Source: Cohnella fermenti (GTDB taxonomy: Bacteria > Bacillota > Bacilli > Paenibacillales > Paenibacillaceae). Taken from it: 64,000 nucleotides of DNA. A program made the translations under genes and the position numbers. This document shows positions 44,177-53,029 of this stretch, one piece after another (positions within the stretch are counted from its first letter, which is position 1; each line of letters begins with the position of its first letter). The notes under the pieces are model-generated. The model did not search any database. It was not told the DNA's origin and saw only the letters and a program-made list of their open reading frames with translations. The DNA is taken from the NCBI RefSeq assembly GCF_004801405.1, contig NZ_SSOB01000001.1, positions 248,001-312,000 of the forward strand, given 5' to 3'.

Positions 44177-44962
44177 ATGTGGAAAGTTCTGCTTGTGGAG
44201 GATGAGACGTTCGTGCGGGAGTCGGTTCGCGAGAGTATTCGTTGGGAGGACATGGGCTTCACCCTGACGGGGGAGGCGAGCAACGGCGAAGAGGCGCTCG
44301 GGATGATCAAGCGCGACCCGCCCGACCTCGTGCTGTGCGACATCGTCATGCCGCAGATGGACGGGCTCGCCTTGCTGAAGGAGACGAGGAAGGCGGGCAT
44401 CGCGTCGAAGTTCGTCATGCTCACCTGCATGGGAGACTTCGAGTCGATGCGGCAGGCGATGGAGTTCGGCGCGTCCAACTACATCCTCAAGCTGTCGATG
44501 AGCGTGAAGGACCTGCGGGAGACGCTCGGGAAGATTGACGCGGAGCTGAAGAGCGCCGCGGCCGGCTCGGGTTATTCCACCGGCTCCGACTCCCGTTCCG
44601 CTTCCGCGCCCGGGGGCGCCGCCGCATCGCTGCAGGACAGAATCACCCATCCCGAAGTGAACAAAATCATCCACTATATAGAACAAAACTACGACCGGGA
44701 CATCACGCTGAAGTCGCTCGCGCGGTACGTCATGATGGGGGAGAACTACGTCAGCGCCCTGTTCAAGAAGAAGACGGGGGAAACGCTGATCCATTACCTG
44801 CACCGGGTGAGGGTGGAGAAGGCGATCGAGTATCTGAAGCACACGGAGCTGCCGGTGAACCGGATCGGCCAGAACGTCGGGTTTATGAACGACAATTATT
44901 TTATTAAGATTTTTAAGCGGATGACGGGCACGACGCCGAGCCAGTACCGCCTGACGAGATAG
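44177..44962 (+). CDS. YesN-type response regulator with AraC HTH output
   Basis: A 261-residue protein with an N-terminal receiver (VLLVEDETFVRESV, phospho-acceptor Asp55 in CDIVMPQMDG, switch Lys in YILKLSM) and a C-terminal AraC double HTH (SLARYVMMGENYVSALFKKK; NRIGQNVGFMNDNYFIKIF). It is shorter than usual YesN proteins (above 350), because the middle linker is missing. It should activate the sugar operon that follows. The start at 44177 is preceded by AAAAGGGGG. Confidence 0.92.
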   Translation: MWKVLLVEDETFVRESVRESIRWEDMGFTLTGEASNGEEALGMIKRDPPDLVLCDIVMPQMDGLALLKETRKAGIASKFVMLTCMGDFESMRQAMEFGASNYILKLSMSVKDLRETLGKIDAELKSAAAGSGYSTGSDSRSASAPGGAAASLQDRITHPEVNKIIHYIEQNYDRDITLKSLARYVMMGENYVSALFKKKTGETLIHYLHRVRVEKAIEYLKHTELPVNRIGQNVGFMNDNYFIKIFKRMTGTTPSQYRLTR

Positions 44963-45142
44963 GGCGGAGCGCCGTCAGCTTGATAGAACGATTATTCGCT
45001 GAGGATGGGCGTCGCCGGGTGCGCAATTGCACAGTTCTGTTCCATATTCCGCATGATTCTGTTCCTTCCGGCACGGCCTCCCGCCTTGCTATGCTTGAGC
45101 TGCACCACCACAATCCAAGTTCGATCAGGGAGGTCATTACTC

Positions 45143-46513
45143 GTGACAAAGACAAGATTGGCCATGGGAATGTCGGCAATCGTTCTTGCGTCAAGCGTCC
45201 TCGCGGGATGCGGCGGCAATAACAATAACGGCGGCAACGGCGGCGCGAATGTGGAAGCGTCTTCATCTTCAGGTGCATCCTCGACCGCCTCGGCTTCCGC
45301 CCCGGCGAAGTCCGGCGAAGTCGTCAAGCTGAAGATGTGGGGCGGCGTGCCGGCGGAATCCGGTCCGCAAGCGGTCGTCGACAACTGGAACAAGGAGCAT
45401 CCGGACATTCAGGTCGAGTACGTGCGGTACGTCAACGACGACGAAGGCAACCTGAAGCTGGACACGGCGCTCATGACGGGGCAGGACGTCGACATCTACG
45501 TGAGCTACACGATGAGCCAGGCGCAGAAACGCATGGAATCCGGCTTCATGGCGGATCTGGGCGCATACGGGGACTACAACATCGATGAGAAAATGGGCGC
45601 GGACGCCGCCAATTGGAAGATTGACGGCAAGTACTACGGCATGCCGACGACGATGAGCTCGTACTTCGTCGCGCTGAACAAGGATGCGCTGGATGCGGCC
45701 GGTCTGGACGTTCCGAAGGAGTGGACATGGGACCAGCTTCGCGACTACGCGAAGGCGCTGAAGCAGGGAGACGGCTACGGCTTCATTCAGAACACGGAGC
45801 CTTACGCCGACCCGCTCGATTCCGCGCTGACGAAGGACGGCTACACGAAGGCGGACGGCACGTCCAACCTCGACGACCCGCTCGTCAGCAAGTGGCTCGA
45901 GACGCTGAACGCGATGATGTACGACGACAAGACAACCCCGCCGCTCGGCGAGCAGCTCACGAGCAAGATGCCGGTCGAGCAGATGTTCCTCAGCGGCGAG
46001 GTGCCGATGCTGAACATCGGCGCGTGGCTGCTGCGCAGCGCGAACAACTTCACGGATTACCCCCGCGACTTCAAGATCGCGTTCGCGCCGGTGCCGCGCT
46101 TGATGGACAGCGCGGGCGACTACATCACCCGCGGCGGCCTCGGCGACTTCATCTCCGTCAACGCGAAGTCCAAGAACACGGCTGCGGCGTGGGAATTCCT
46201 GAAGTGGTACGCGGACGGCGGCATGGCTCCGATGGCGGAAGGCGGGCGCATCCCGGCCTCCAAGGACGCCGACCGCGACGCCGCGCTTGCGAGCATGCTC
46301 GGCTCGAAGCCGGAGACGTACGACAGGGATTCGCTCATGTACGTGACGTTCGAGGATACGACGCCGAAGTTCGTCCGCTCCGTGCCGCAGGAGGTCGTGG
46401 ACCTTCGTTCGCAGGAGTACGAGAAGTACTTCCTCGGCGCGCAGTCGCTCGAAGACACGCTGAAGGCGATGGTCGCTCGCCACAACGATTATTTGAAGCA
46501 GAACGCGAAGTAG
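45143..46513 (+). CDS. Sugar-binding lipoprotein of an interrupted ABC transporter operon
   Basis: A 456-residue family 1 binding protein. I choose the GTG start at 45143: GGGAGG lies nine bases upstream, and it yields a lipoprotein signal with LAGC (Cys23). The body contains LKMWGGVPAESGPQAVVDNW and PTTMSSYFVALNKDALDAAG. It follows the YesM/YesN pair. Its permeases are not adjacent; two permeases that fit (51086, 52010) lie 4.5 kb away beyond mobile DNA, so expression of the complete transporter may be uncoupled. Confidence 0.92.
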   Translation: MTKTRLAMGMSAIVLASSVLAGCGGNNNNGGNGGANVEASSSSGASSTASASAPAKSGEVVKLKMWGGVPAESGPQAVVDNWNKEHPDIQVEYVRYVNDDEGNLKLDTALMTGQDVDIYVSYTMSQAQKRMESGFMADLGAYGDYNIDEKMGADAANWKIDGKYYGMPTTMSSYFVALNKDALDAAGLDVPKEWTWDQLRDYAKALKQGDGYGFIQNTEPYADPLDSALTKDGYTKADGTSNLDDPLVSKWLETLNAMMYDDKTTPPLGEQLTSKMPVEQMFLSGEVPMLNIGAWLLRSANNFTDYPRDFKIAFAPVPRLMDSAGDYITRGGLGDFISVNAKSKNTAAAWEFLKWYADGGMAPMAEGGRIPASKDADRDAALASMLGSKPETYDRDSLMYVTFEDTTPKFVRSVPQEVVDLRSQEYEKYFLGAQSLEDTLKAMVARHNDYLKQNAK

Positions 46514-46563
46514 GGAGCGGGAAGTTCCGCCAAGCAATTATGGAATGCAAGCGGTTAGCTGAC

Positions 46564-46590
46564 AGGGCGGCGAACATGTCCGCCCTATTT
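46564..46590 (+). terminator. Hairpin after the binding-protein gene
   Basis: AGGGCGG pairs with CCGCCCT around a 9-base loop and is followed by ATTTGTC. Such hairpins often reduce read-through from binding protein to permease genes. Confidence 0.55.
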
Positions 46591-47148
46591 GTCGATGGAT
46601 TCGCTCATGCCGTTTGCCGACTTGCAAGAGCTTAGCAGCACAAAGTCTACGGGCAAGAATGTATGGCCATCCGACCACCCTATCGTCAGCATTCGGAATC
46701 CTTTGTAATACGTACCTGTAGCATGATCTTTGAACCTGGCGAGCAACTCAACGGCTTTGCTGCAATTACGTTCAAACATTTAATCGTCGATGATGAAGAC
46801 GACATCCCGATCCGCGGACGTCAGCGCATCTACCTTCTTCACGGTAGTCGCGCTAAGCGAAGTCAGAAAACGGCGCCATGCAAAGCCGGCATGATTGAGA
46901 AAGCGATGAACCGCATCTTTGCCGGGCATGGAATCGTCTTTGCTGCTCTCAAGCAGGCAAAACCAGTTTTTCCGATGGAACAATAATACGAAGACAAGTT
47001 TGAATAGCCGGGCGCAGCTAAAGCCAAAGCGTTTACGAAATCCAGCTTGTTGCAGATGCTGCATGACTTTCAATTCTTGGAATACTGGCTTTAGTTCGTT
47101 AGGCAGTTGATTCAATTCGGATGGTTGGGCTATCATTAGGATAGACAC
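46585..47148 (-). pseudogene. Truncated IS4-like transposase with in-frame nonsense codon
   Basis: About 187 codons of the N-terminal half of an IS4-type DDE transposase remain (LPNELKPVFQELKVMQHLQQ, VFVLLFHRKNWFCLLES, YYKGFRMLTIGWSDGHTFLP). A TAA at 46782-46780 interrupts the frame right after the first Asp of the DDE triad (FIIDD). The C-terminal half is missing. It is therefore inactive. It abuts the operon hairpin on one side and the inverted-repeat-bounded cassette on the other. Confidence 0.85.
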
Positions 47149-47206
47149 TTCTTCGGTTGAAGTGATTGCTCGACATTCTCACTTTAGCAAACGAAGTGGT
47201 GTTTTT

Positions 47207-47288
47207 CTATTTACAAGCCTAATCACTGATTGCCTTTAAAGACTACAACGACATGCTCTCAAGATGTTTTTGCTCTGCGAAAGTTGAG
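47207..47288 (+). repeat. Left arm of the 82-bp inverted repeat
   Basis: Begins CTATTTACAAGCC and ends with GAAAGTTGAG. It covers the 3' end of the nucleotidyltransferase gene. Confidence 0.9.
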
Positions 47289-48022
47289 TTACTTACACCT
47301 ACTTCTGATAGGTATTTCTCTGAGTGAATCGTGTCTCTATTGACAGACTGCAGCATGAATTCAATGTTTATCATCAATTGTCTTATGAATGAATCCCAGT
47401 TTTTATATATTCTGATTGATGCCTTCTTAGTGAACGGAGCATTTTTAGTCAGTCTTATTCTTTCATTTAATAGATACATTGTCTGACCTAGATTCTGAGC
47501 TGTTGGATAGGTATTCTTATAAGGGATCTTATTATGGTCGATAAATCCCCTTTTAATTTGATTGGGCACTCCATTCTTATTAAGTTTCCAATATTTTTCT
47601 TCCTCATCATTTTTTGGATTTACCTTGTCATTAGAATAATCTGAAATCCAACAATTAAAGTCTCCTGTCAACTTTTCAAACAGATCCATAGATATTATCG
47701 AGAAATCTAGATCGGAGCCACTGTTATATTCTGCTCCGTAGTTTGGAAATGAAGAAAGCGAATATCCTGTTCTTGCGCTACCGATGATTGTAATTTCCTT
47801 CTCATTGATGCCAAGTTGTGCTGATAGCCAAGTCCGTACTTGTTCATATATCATTGGGTTGTTTCGAAAGACATATGGAATTCCTTCTGTGATCCATAAT
47901 CGTACTATTGATTTTTTCTCACTATCAGTGCTGTTTAATAACGAATGTAAAAGTGTATCTGGGCTTAAATATTGACCATGTATAGTGGAAATTTGTTCGG
48001 ACAATTCAAATGGTTTAACCAT
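47243..48022 (-). CDS. Nucleotidyltransferase-fold protein in the AT-rich cassette
   Basis: A 259-residue protein with the pol-beta nucleotidyltransferase signature: Gly81-Ser82 (IIGSARTG) and Asp104/Asp106 in SGSDLDFSII. A third acidic residue may be Asp162. The spacing between GS and DxD is longer than in most families. The C-terminal half is helical. Such enzymes modify RNA or proteins, make cyclic nucleotides or act as toxins or defence effectors. The specific role is unknown. The start overlaps the end of the GT51 gene by eight bases (ATGGTTAA), so the two are translationally coupled. Confidence 0.75.
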   Translation of the reverse strand: MVKPFELSEQISTIHGQYLSPDTLLHSLLNSTDSEKKSIVRLWITEGIPYVFRNNPMIYEQVRTWLSAQLGINEKEITIIGSARTGYSLSSFPNYGAEYNSGSDLDFSIISMDLFEKLTGDFNCWISDYSNDKVNPKNDEEEKYWKLNKNGVPNQIKRGFIDHNKIPYKNTYPTAQNLGQTMYLLNERIRLTKNAPFTKKASIRIYKNWDSFIRQLMINIEFMLQSVNRDTIHSEKYLSEVGVSNSTFAEQKHLESMSL

Positions 48023-48638
48023 GGTTGCTCTCCTTCCATGTTTTCAATTGACGAATTAAATAGCTCTCTCTTTGATTTATTTTCTTCTCCTGCTCGTCAG
48101 ATAAAAATCTGGGTTCTGGATATTTTAATCTAGCAATTAGTGCTATGGATTGCTCTAAATTTAAATCCCAAATGTTATAGTTTTTTCTTAAACATGCCTC
48201 TTGAATTCCATTCATTTTCCAACCGAAATAAGCTTCATATAAATAAAGTTCAGAGATTATTGTCTTTGAAAGTTTAACTTCCAGAAGCACAGACAGGAAA
48301 ATCTCTCTCACCTTCCTTTTTATAGTGATTTCTTTATCGTTTAATAAGGTCCTGACCAACTGCTGAGTTATTGTGCTTGCACCTTCTAATTTTTTGTAAA
48401 ATATTATCCTCTGTAGCGCTCGAACAATTGCGATAGGATCAAATCCATAATGCTTGTAAAAACGCTTGTCCTCAGCAATGATTAGGGTTTCAATTAATAA
48501 ATATGGAAACATTCGTTTGTTCCCATCGAGATTTTTTGAATACTTTCTTCGAGCCCTTATATAAAGGATTTCCCATTGCTCCTTATAAAAAAACAATGCA
48601 ATCAATGTAATTAACTTTACAAACATATAAGATATCAC
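48015..48638 (-). CDS. Stand-alone GT51 peptidoglycan glycosyltransferase (MtgA-like) in the cassette
   Basis: A 207-residue protein with one N-terminal membrane helix (about 5-18) and all GT51 motifs: IIAEDKRFYKHYGFDP with catalytic Glu56, GASTITQQLVRTLL (motif 2), KRKVREIFLSVLLE (motif 3), ISELYLYEAYFGW with the second Glu (motif 4) and SIALIARLKYPEPRF (motif 5). There is no transpeptidase domain. GT51 enzymes polymerise lipid II into glycan strands. Association with a nucleotidyltransferase in a mobile AT-rich cassette is unusual and suggests a specialised function rather than housekeeping wall growth. Confidence 0.85.
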   Translation of the reverse strand: MISYMFVKLITLIALFFYKEQWEILYIRARRKYSKNLDGNKRMFPYLLIETLIIAEDKRFYKHYGFDPIAIVRALQRIIFYKKLEGASTITQQLVRTLLNDKEITIKRKVREIFLSVLLEVKLSKTIISELYLYEAYFGWKMNGIQEACLRKNYNIWDLNLEQSIALIARLKYPEPRFLSDEQEKKINQRESYLIRQLKTWKESNHG

Positions 48639-48699
48639 CTTATTATCCCTAGCGTATTAGATTCAAAATTAATTCTATATGTAAGTAGGATTAGTTATG

Positions 48700-49014
48700 T
48701 TACTCTGTTTCAGTTCCTGATTCTACAAGCTTATAAAATTTATTTTCCAAAACATTATGAATTATTATTAAATAATTGAAAATATGACCTTCTTCAAATC
48801 GGACAGCATATACGTTATTCGGTAACTTATAACATTCAATAACAAACCAAGAAGATGCGCCCAATTGTTTAGGACATGTGATTAGATGTTCTTGTTCCTT
48901 TTCGATTTGTTGAATAACAGATCGTTCCGCTTTCCCAGTAGCAGAAATTATTATTTGATCCCACAAATCAATTACATTATTGTTTGTTACTATCGTTAAG
49001 TCCATCACTACCAT
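48700..49014 (-). CDS. Small hypothetical protein, first gene of the cassette
   Basis: A 104-residue soluble protein I do not recognise. It has mixed alpha/beta composition (NVIDLWDQIIISATGKAERS, QLGASSWFVIECYKLPNNVY). It shares the AT-rich base composition and strand of the two following genes and is separated from GT51 by 61 bases. It could be a regulator or immunity partner. The start is the first ATG (MVVMDL); the second Met at codon 4 is also possible. Confidence 0.6.
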   Translation of the reverse strand: MVVMDLTIVTNNNVIDLWDQIIISATGKAERSVIQQIEKEQEHLITCPKQLGASSWFVIECYKLPNNVYAVRFEEGHIFNYLIIIHNVLENKFYKLVESGTETE

Positions 49015-49125
49015 CCTTATTTCAGCAATTGTCTCTTGTTAAACTTTCTATTCTTTCAAACTATACCATGTTATATTAAATTTCAACAATTCAGATTACA
49101 AATTTCCACATTTACTGGTCACTAC

Positions 49126-49207
49126 CTCAACTTTCGCAGAGCAAAAACATCTTGAGAGTATGTCGTTGTAGTCTTTAAAGGCAATCAGGGATTGGGCTTG
49201 TAAATAG
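49126..49207 (-). repeat. Right arm of the 82-bp inverted repeat
   Basis: Reverse complement of 47207-47288 with three mismatches. In it, a plus-strand frame encodes STFAEQKHLESMSL then TAG. Confidence 0.9.
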
Positions 49208-49225
49208 GGTTTGCTGAACGATACT

Positions 49226-50726
49226 TTACCCGAAATACAGGCTGAGGCGACGGCGGAGCAGGACGGAAAATAGGAAGCCCAAAAGAACGCGCAGCCTGCG
49301 TTCCAGGTTCATCACCAGCAGTTGCAGCGTGATGGCGGACAGACTCGTCTGCGCGAGAAGCGAACGGCCAAGCCCATATTGCGCTTGCCTTCTCCAAATT
49401 TACCTTCGATGGCGTTGCGTTCGCCGGCATCCCGTTTGTCCTGGTTCCGTTGCCCGTTCGTCGAACTGGCCTTCCGCGGCCGTCCTAAAGCTGGACCGCT
49501 GAGCCGAATGCCATGCTGCTTGCAGAAGTTCCGGTTCTCGCGTGTGCGATAGATTTGATCCGCCTGCACGACGGCCGGATACGATGAACGTGGTACTCTC
49601 GTTGAAATTGTTCCAGGACGCTCGTTCCATGAACGCGTAGCCCTTCGTCATGCTGACGGCGAGCTTCGCGCCGAACTCTACCCGCGCCTTCGCTTTCCCG
49701 CGTACGATCAGCCTTACATGCGGATGATGGATGCTCACGATCCGGTCATCGATCTGGTGCGAGCGTGTCTGGTACATGTGAAGCTGCTGACGGTACAGTG
49801 AATCACCAGCAGATCGCGATACGCTTTGCGAGTCAGCCGCGTGAGCGGCTGCGTCTTCACTTGCTCGGCGATGATCGCGAGATTCCGTCCCACAAACCCC
49901 AGTTGACGGCGGATCGCTTTGCAGATCACCTTCGGCCCCGGCCGGCGCTGCTTGGATACCGCCAGAACCTGCTTTCGCGCTTTCTCCCGGTAGGTGCGCG
50001 GTTTTGCCTTTTGTCCGACCACCGGTTCATGCAACGTATTGATGATCGCTTCGAGCTTCTCCCGCGCTTCGTTCAACAGATTCAGATCGGTCGGATACGC
50101 CACATCCGCCGGCGCGCAGGTGGCGTCCGCCAGCATCGCTCTTTGATTCGGTTGCTCCGGCGCTTCAGACACGGCGGTCGATTCCATCGACGTGTCTTCG
50201 AACAGCACTTGTTGCCCGATCTCGGATGTTTCCGTCGTTGGACGAGACGCCCTTCGCTTGCGTTCCCCGCCGCCGCTTGTGCCGAGACTATCGTCGTCAT
50301 CGTCTTTCGTTTCTTTCGCGCCTTCGATGGCGACGATCTCGTTCATCTCGGCCAGCACGTCTGTCAGACGCTTACGGAAATGCGTCATCATTGAATGATG
50401 AAACGGCGGCTTCATCGTGAAGCCGGACAGACCGATGAAGTATTGCATGTAGGGATTTTCGCTGATCGACTCCAGCGTCTCCCGGTCCGTCAGTTGCATA
50501 CGCTCCTGAATGAGGAGCGCGCAGAGCCCTGTTCGCAGGCTAATCGTTTGTTGGCCACGAAAGGTGTTTTTGAAAAAGGAACCATACTTCTGCTCCGCTC
50601 CGCCCACGGCACCAATCGCGCCAACCGGACCCAGCGATTCTCTTCGCCCAGCCTGCCGCCGAAGGGCAGAAAGAAATCGCCGGGCAGGAGCAATTGGTTT
50701 TCGAGGTGTGCGGTCGGCTTGAACAT
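49226..50726 (-). pseudogene. Frameshifted IS5/IS1182-like transposase
   Basis: Recognisable transposase segments lie in several frames on the minus strand, in order: MFKPTAHLENQLLLPGDFF (start near 50726), LSDRETV-like TDRETLESISENPYMQYFIG, ATCAPADVAYPTDLNLLNEA, RIVSIHHPHVRLIVRGKAKA, then QIYRTRENRNFCKQHGIRLS and a C-terminus ITLQLLVMNLERRL ending at 49226. At least three frameshifts separate them, so the element is dead. It lies beside the right arm of the inverted repeat. Confidence 0.85.
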
Positions 50727-50960
50727 TTTCGTCACTCCATCTGCAAGGGTTTTGGGCTGCTTTCGAGCATTTCCTTTGCATATGATTTCGACAAATGGGC
50801 CTCAAAATCCTTGTTGTTATGCGGTTTTTGTCGGTTTTTCAAGCATTCAGCAAGCCCTACCTATGATCACGATCTCTTATTCGTCCGTTTCCTGGAGCAT
50901 CGGGAGGCTATCACCGAACTTTATCGCGATTGGGAATAGAACGATTTGATGCATTCCGCC
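50727..50960. other. Junction region between the transposase pseudogene and the permease operon
   Basis: No gene is recognised. A plus-strand frame ending at 50939 (FLEHREAITELYRDWE) looks like a stray protein end. The 18-mer AATAGAACGATTTGATGC at 50935-50952 also occurs at 42213-42230, upstream of the kinase gene. Confidence 0.4.
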
Positions 50961-50963
50961 CTC

Positions 50964-50989
50964 AGGCTGCCGATCCGGCGGCTTTTTTT
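50964..50989 (+). terminator. Terminator or attenuator upstream of the permeases
   Basis: GCTGCCG pairs with CGGCGGC around a 3-base loop, followed by seven T. It lies 97 bases before the first permease and may end transcription coming from the mobile DNA. Confidence 0.7.
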
Positions 50990-51085
50990 ACATGGATTTG
51001 TCGCATGAATCCGATGGTTTTGTTCCTTATGGGGACGCGCCGCGCTTGGTAGACTTGACGTATCCAATCCCAAGCAGAAGCGAGG

Positions 51086-51979
51086 ATGACGACACTAATG
51101 AGAACCAATTGGATGAGGAGACAGCGGCTGCTGGGCTACGTGTTCATCGGACCGAGCATGCTCGGCATTCTGGTCTTCTTCTTGATCCCGGCGGCGTATT
51201 CGTTCTACCTGATGTTCACGAATTACAAGTTCATGAGCCCGAACGTAGACTTCACGGGTCTCGATAACATCAACCGGCTGCTGCACGACGACCTGTTCTA
51301 CAAGTCGCTGAAGAACACGATTATTTTCCTGCTTGCCGTTCCCGTCTCGGTCGGGCTCGGCTTCCTCGTCGCGGTTGTTCTGAACGAGAAGCTCTATCTG
51401 AAGAAGCTGCTTCGAGGCCTCTACTTCATGCCCTACATCACGAGCGGCGTCGCGGTCGCCTTCGTCTGGATGCTGCTGTTCCAGCCGAAGCAGGGGCCGA
51501 TCAACGGCCTGCTCCGCAGCATCGGCATCGACCACCCGCCGGGCTGGCTGTCGACGACGACGTCCTCGATGTACGCGATCGACATCATCTGGGTGTGGTT
51601 CATGCTCGGCTACAACATGATCATTTACCTGGCGGCCCTTCAGGAGGTATCCCCCGAATTGATGGAAGCGGCGAAGATCGACGGCGCCCGCAAGAGCCAG
51701 GTGCTGCGCAAGATCATCTGGCCGCTCGTCAGCCCGACGACGTTCCTGCTGCTCGTCACCGGCCTGATCATGTCGATCAAGACGTTCGGCATCATCCAGG
51801 CGATCACCCAGGGCGGGCCGGGCAACAGCACGACCATCCTGTCCCTGTACGTTTACCAGAATGCTTTCCGCTACTATGACATGGGTTACGCCTCGACGAT
51901 CTCCTGGGCGCTGTTCGTCATCATCCTGCTGATCACGGCGGTGCAATGGATCGGGCAGAAAAAATGGGTTCACTACTAA
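51086..51979 (+). CDS. Sugar ABC transporter permease, UgpA/MalF type
   Basis: A 297-residue permease with six helices and the EAA loop LMEAAKIDGARKSQVLRKI. ATG 51086 is used, with ATG 51098 as a possible alternative; both follow GCAGAAGCGAGG. It is presumed to be the first permease of the transporter whose binding protein is at 45143, now separated by mobile DNA. The next permease follows after 30 bases. No ATPase is nearby. Confidence 0.92.
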   Translation: MTTLMRTNWMRRQRLLGYVFIGPSMLGILVFFLIPAAYSFYLMFTNYKFMSPNVDFTGLDNINRLLHDDLFYKSLKNTIIFLLAVPVSVGLGFLVAVVLNEKLYLKKLLRGLYFMPYITSGVAVAFVWMLLFQPKQGPINGLLRSIGIDHPPGWLSTTTSSMYAIDIIWVWFMLGYNMIIYLAALQEVSPELMEAAKIDGARKSQVLRKIIWPLVSPTTFLLLVTGLIMSIKTFGIIQAITQGGPGNSTTILSLYVYQNAFRYYDMGYASTISWALFVIILLITAVQWIGQKKWVHY

Positions 51980-52009
51980 AAACCGACAACGAGGAAGGAG
52001 GAACCCTGC

Positions 52010-52855
52010 ATGGAGCTTAAACGACGAATGAACGGGGACGTGCCTATGCGTTTGCTGCTGACGGTGGTCATGCTTTTAGGCGCCATAATTATGATTATCC
52101 CCTTCATCTGGATGCTGACAACGTCGCTCAAGACGCCGACCGAGGTGTTCGAATATCCGATCAAGTGGCTTCCCGCGCACCCGACCTGGGACCACCACAT
52201 CAAGGTGTGGAGCGGCACGAAGAGCTTCGGAACGTACTACCTCAACTCGCTTAAGATCGCCATTATCGGCACGGTGGGAGCGACGTTCATCTCGGCCTTC
52301 GCCGCGTACGGGTTCTCACGGATCGAATTCAAGGGGCGCAACGCTCTCTTCATGGTCTACCTGTCGATGATGATGATCCCGCCGCAGGTGCTGTTCGTGC
52401 CGAAGTTCATCATGTTCGAATGGGCGGGCATCTACAACACGCATTGGGCGCTTATCCTGCCCGGCTTCTTCACGATCTTCGGCGTGTTCATGATCCGGCA
52501 GTTCTTCCTGTCGGTCCCGCACGAGATCTCCGAATCGGCGTTCATCGACGGAGCGGGCCACTTCCGCATCTTCCTGCGGCTCATTCTGCCCCTGGCGAAG
52601 CCGGCGCTGGCAACGCTCGCGATCATCGATTTCTCCTGGCAGTGGAACGACTACGAGAACGCGCTTGTTTTCCTGATTGATGAGAAGCTGTACACGGTGC
52701 CGCTCGGCCTGCAGAACTTCATTCTCGAGAACATGATCGACTACAACGGCATGATGGCGGCCGCTTCGGCGGGCATCGTTCCGATGATTCTTGTGTTCAT
52801 TATCGGCCAGCGCTTCATCATCCAAGGCTTGACCAATTCCGCTGTTAAAGGGTGA
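52010..52855 (+). CDS. Sugar ABC transporter permease, UgpE/MalG type
   Basis: A 281-residue second permease with MalG-type features: IPFIWMLTTSLKTPTEVFEY and the EAA loop ISESAFIDGAGHFRIFLRLI. GAAGGAGGAACC lies before the ATG. Downstream, only a remnant of an FAD oxidoreductase remains, in contrast to the intact one after the comparable operon at 13602-18076. Confidence 0.92.
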   Translation: MELKRRMNGDVPMRLLLTVVMLLGAIIMIIPFIWMLTTSLKTPTEVFEYPIKWLPAHPTWDHHIKVWSGTKSFGTYYLNSLKIAIIGTVGATFISAFAAYGFSRIEFKGRNALFMVYLSMMMIPPQVLFVPKFIMFEWAGIYNTHWALILPGFFTIFGVFMIRQFFLSVPHEISESAFIDGAGHFRIFLRLILPLAKPALATLAIIDFSWQWNDYENALVFLIDEKLYTVPLGLQNFILENMIDYNGMMAAASAGIVPMILVFIIGQRFIIQGLTNSAVKG

Positions 52856-52875
52856 GAGCGAAGGGGAGGGACCAC

Positions 52876-53014
52876 ATGCGAAGCGAGACGATTCAATCCG
52901 AATTGGTGGATCGAGTGGGGCGGCGAGCTCGATACGGTTCGCGACAATGTGCGCATTCGCGACGAGCTCTGGTCGGTCATCGCGGAGCTGTTGGAGGTTC
53001 GGGTTTACTCATAG
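52876..53014 (+). pseudogene. Remnant of an FAD-dependent oxidoreductase
   Basis: A good ribosome site (AAGGGGAGGG) and ATG at 52876 start a frame that soon runs into nonsense composition. From 52898 another frame encodes PNWWIEWGGELDTVRDNVRI and RDELWSVIAELLEV before a stop at 53014. The WWIEWGGELDT...RDEL pattern belongs to the FAD_oxidored family. The start of a gene therefore appears fused, out of frame, to an internal piece after a large deletion. The same family follows the permeases of the other sugar operon. Confidence 0.6.
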
Positions 53015-53029
53015 TAGCGTGAGAAGGGT

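Larger units (their letters stand above)
47207..49207. mobile_element. AT-rich three-gene cassette bounded by 82-bp inverted repeats
   Basis: Inverted repeats at 47207-47288 and 49126-49207 match at 79 of 82 positions and enclose three minus-strand genes. No transposase lies between them. The interior is far more AT-rich than the flanks. The left repeat contains the last 15 codons of the nucleotidyltransferase gene, and the right copy would encode the same STFAEQKHLESMSL ending on the plus strand. The element could be a non-autonomous transposon or the product of an inverted duplication. Confidence 0.65.

Noticed and set aside
45015..45028. TGCGCAATTGCACA near-palindrome upstream of the binding-protein gene
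   Set aside because: Twelve of fourteen positions are symmetric, but there is only one site with no promoter context.
50694..50939. Protein ending FLEHREAITELYRDWE
   Set aside because: It runs antisense to the transposase start and is probably a chance frame or a fragment, though the 3' end is noted as unexplained.
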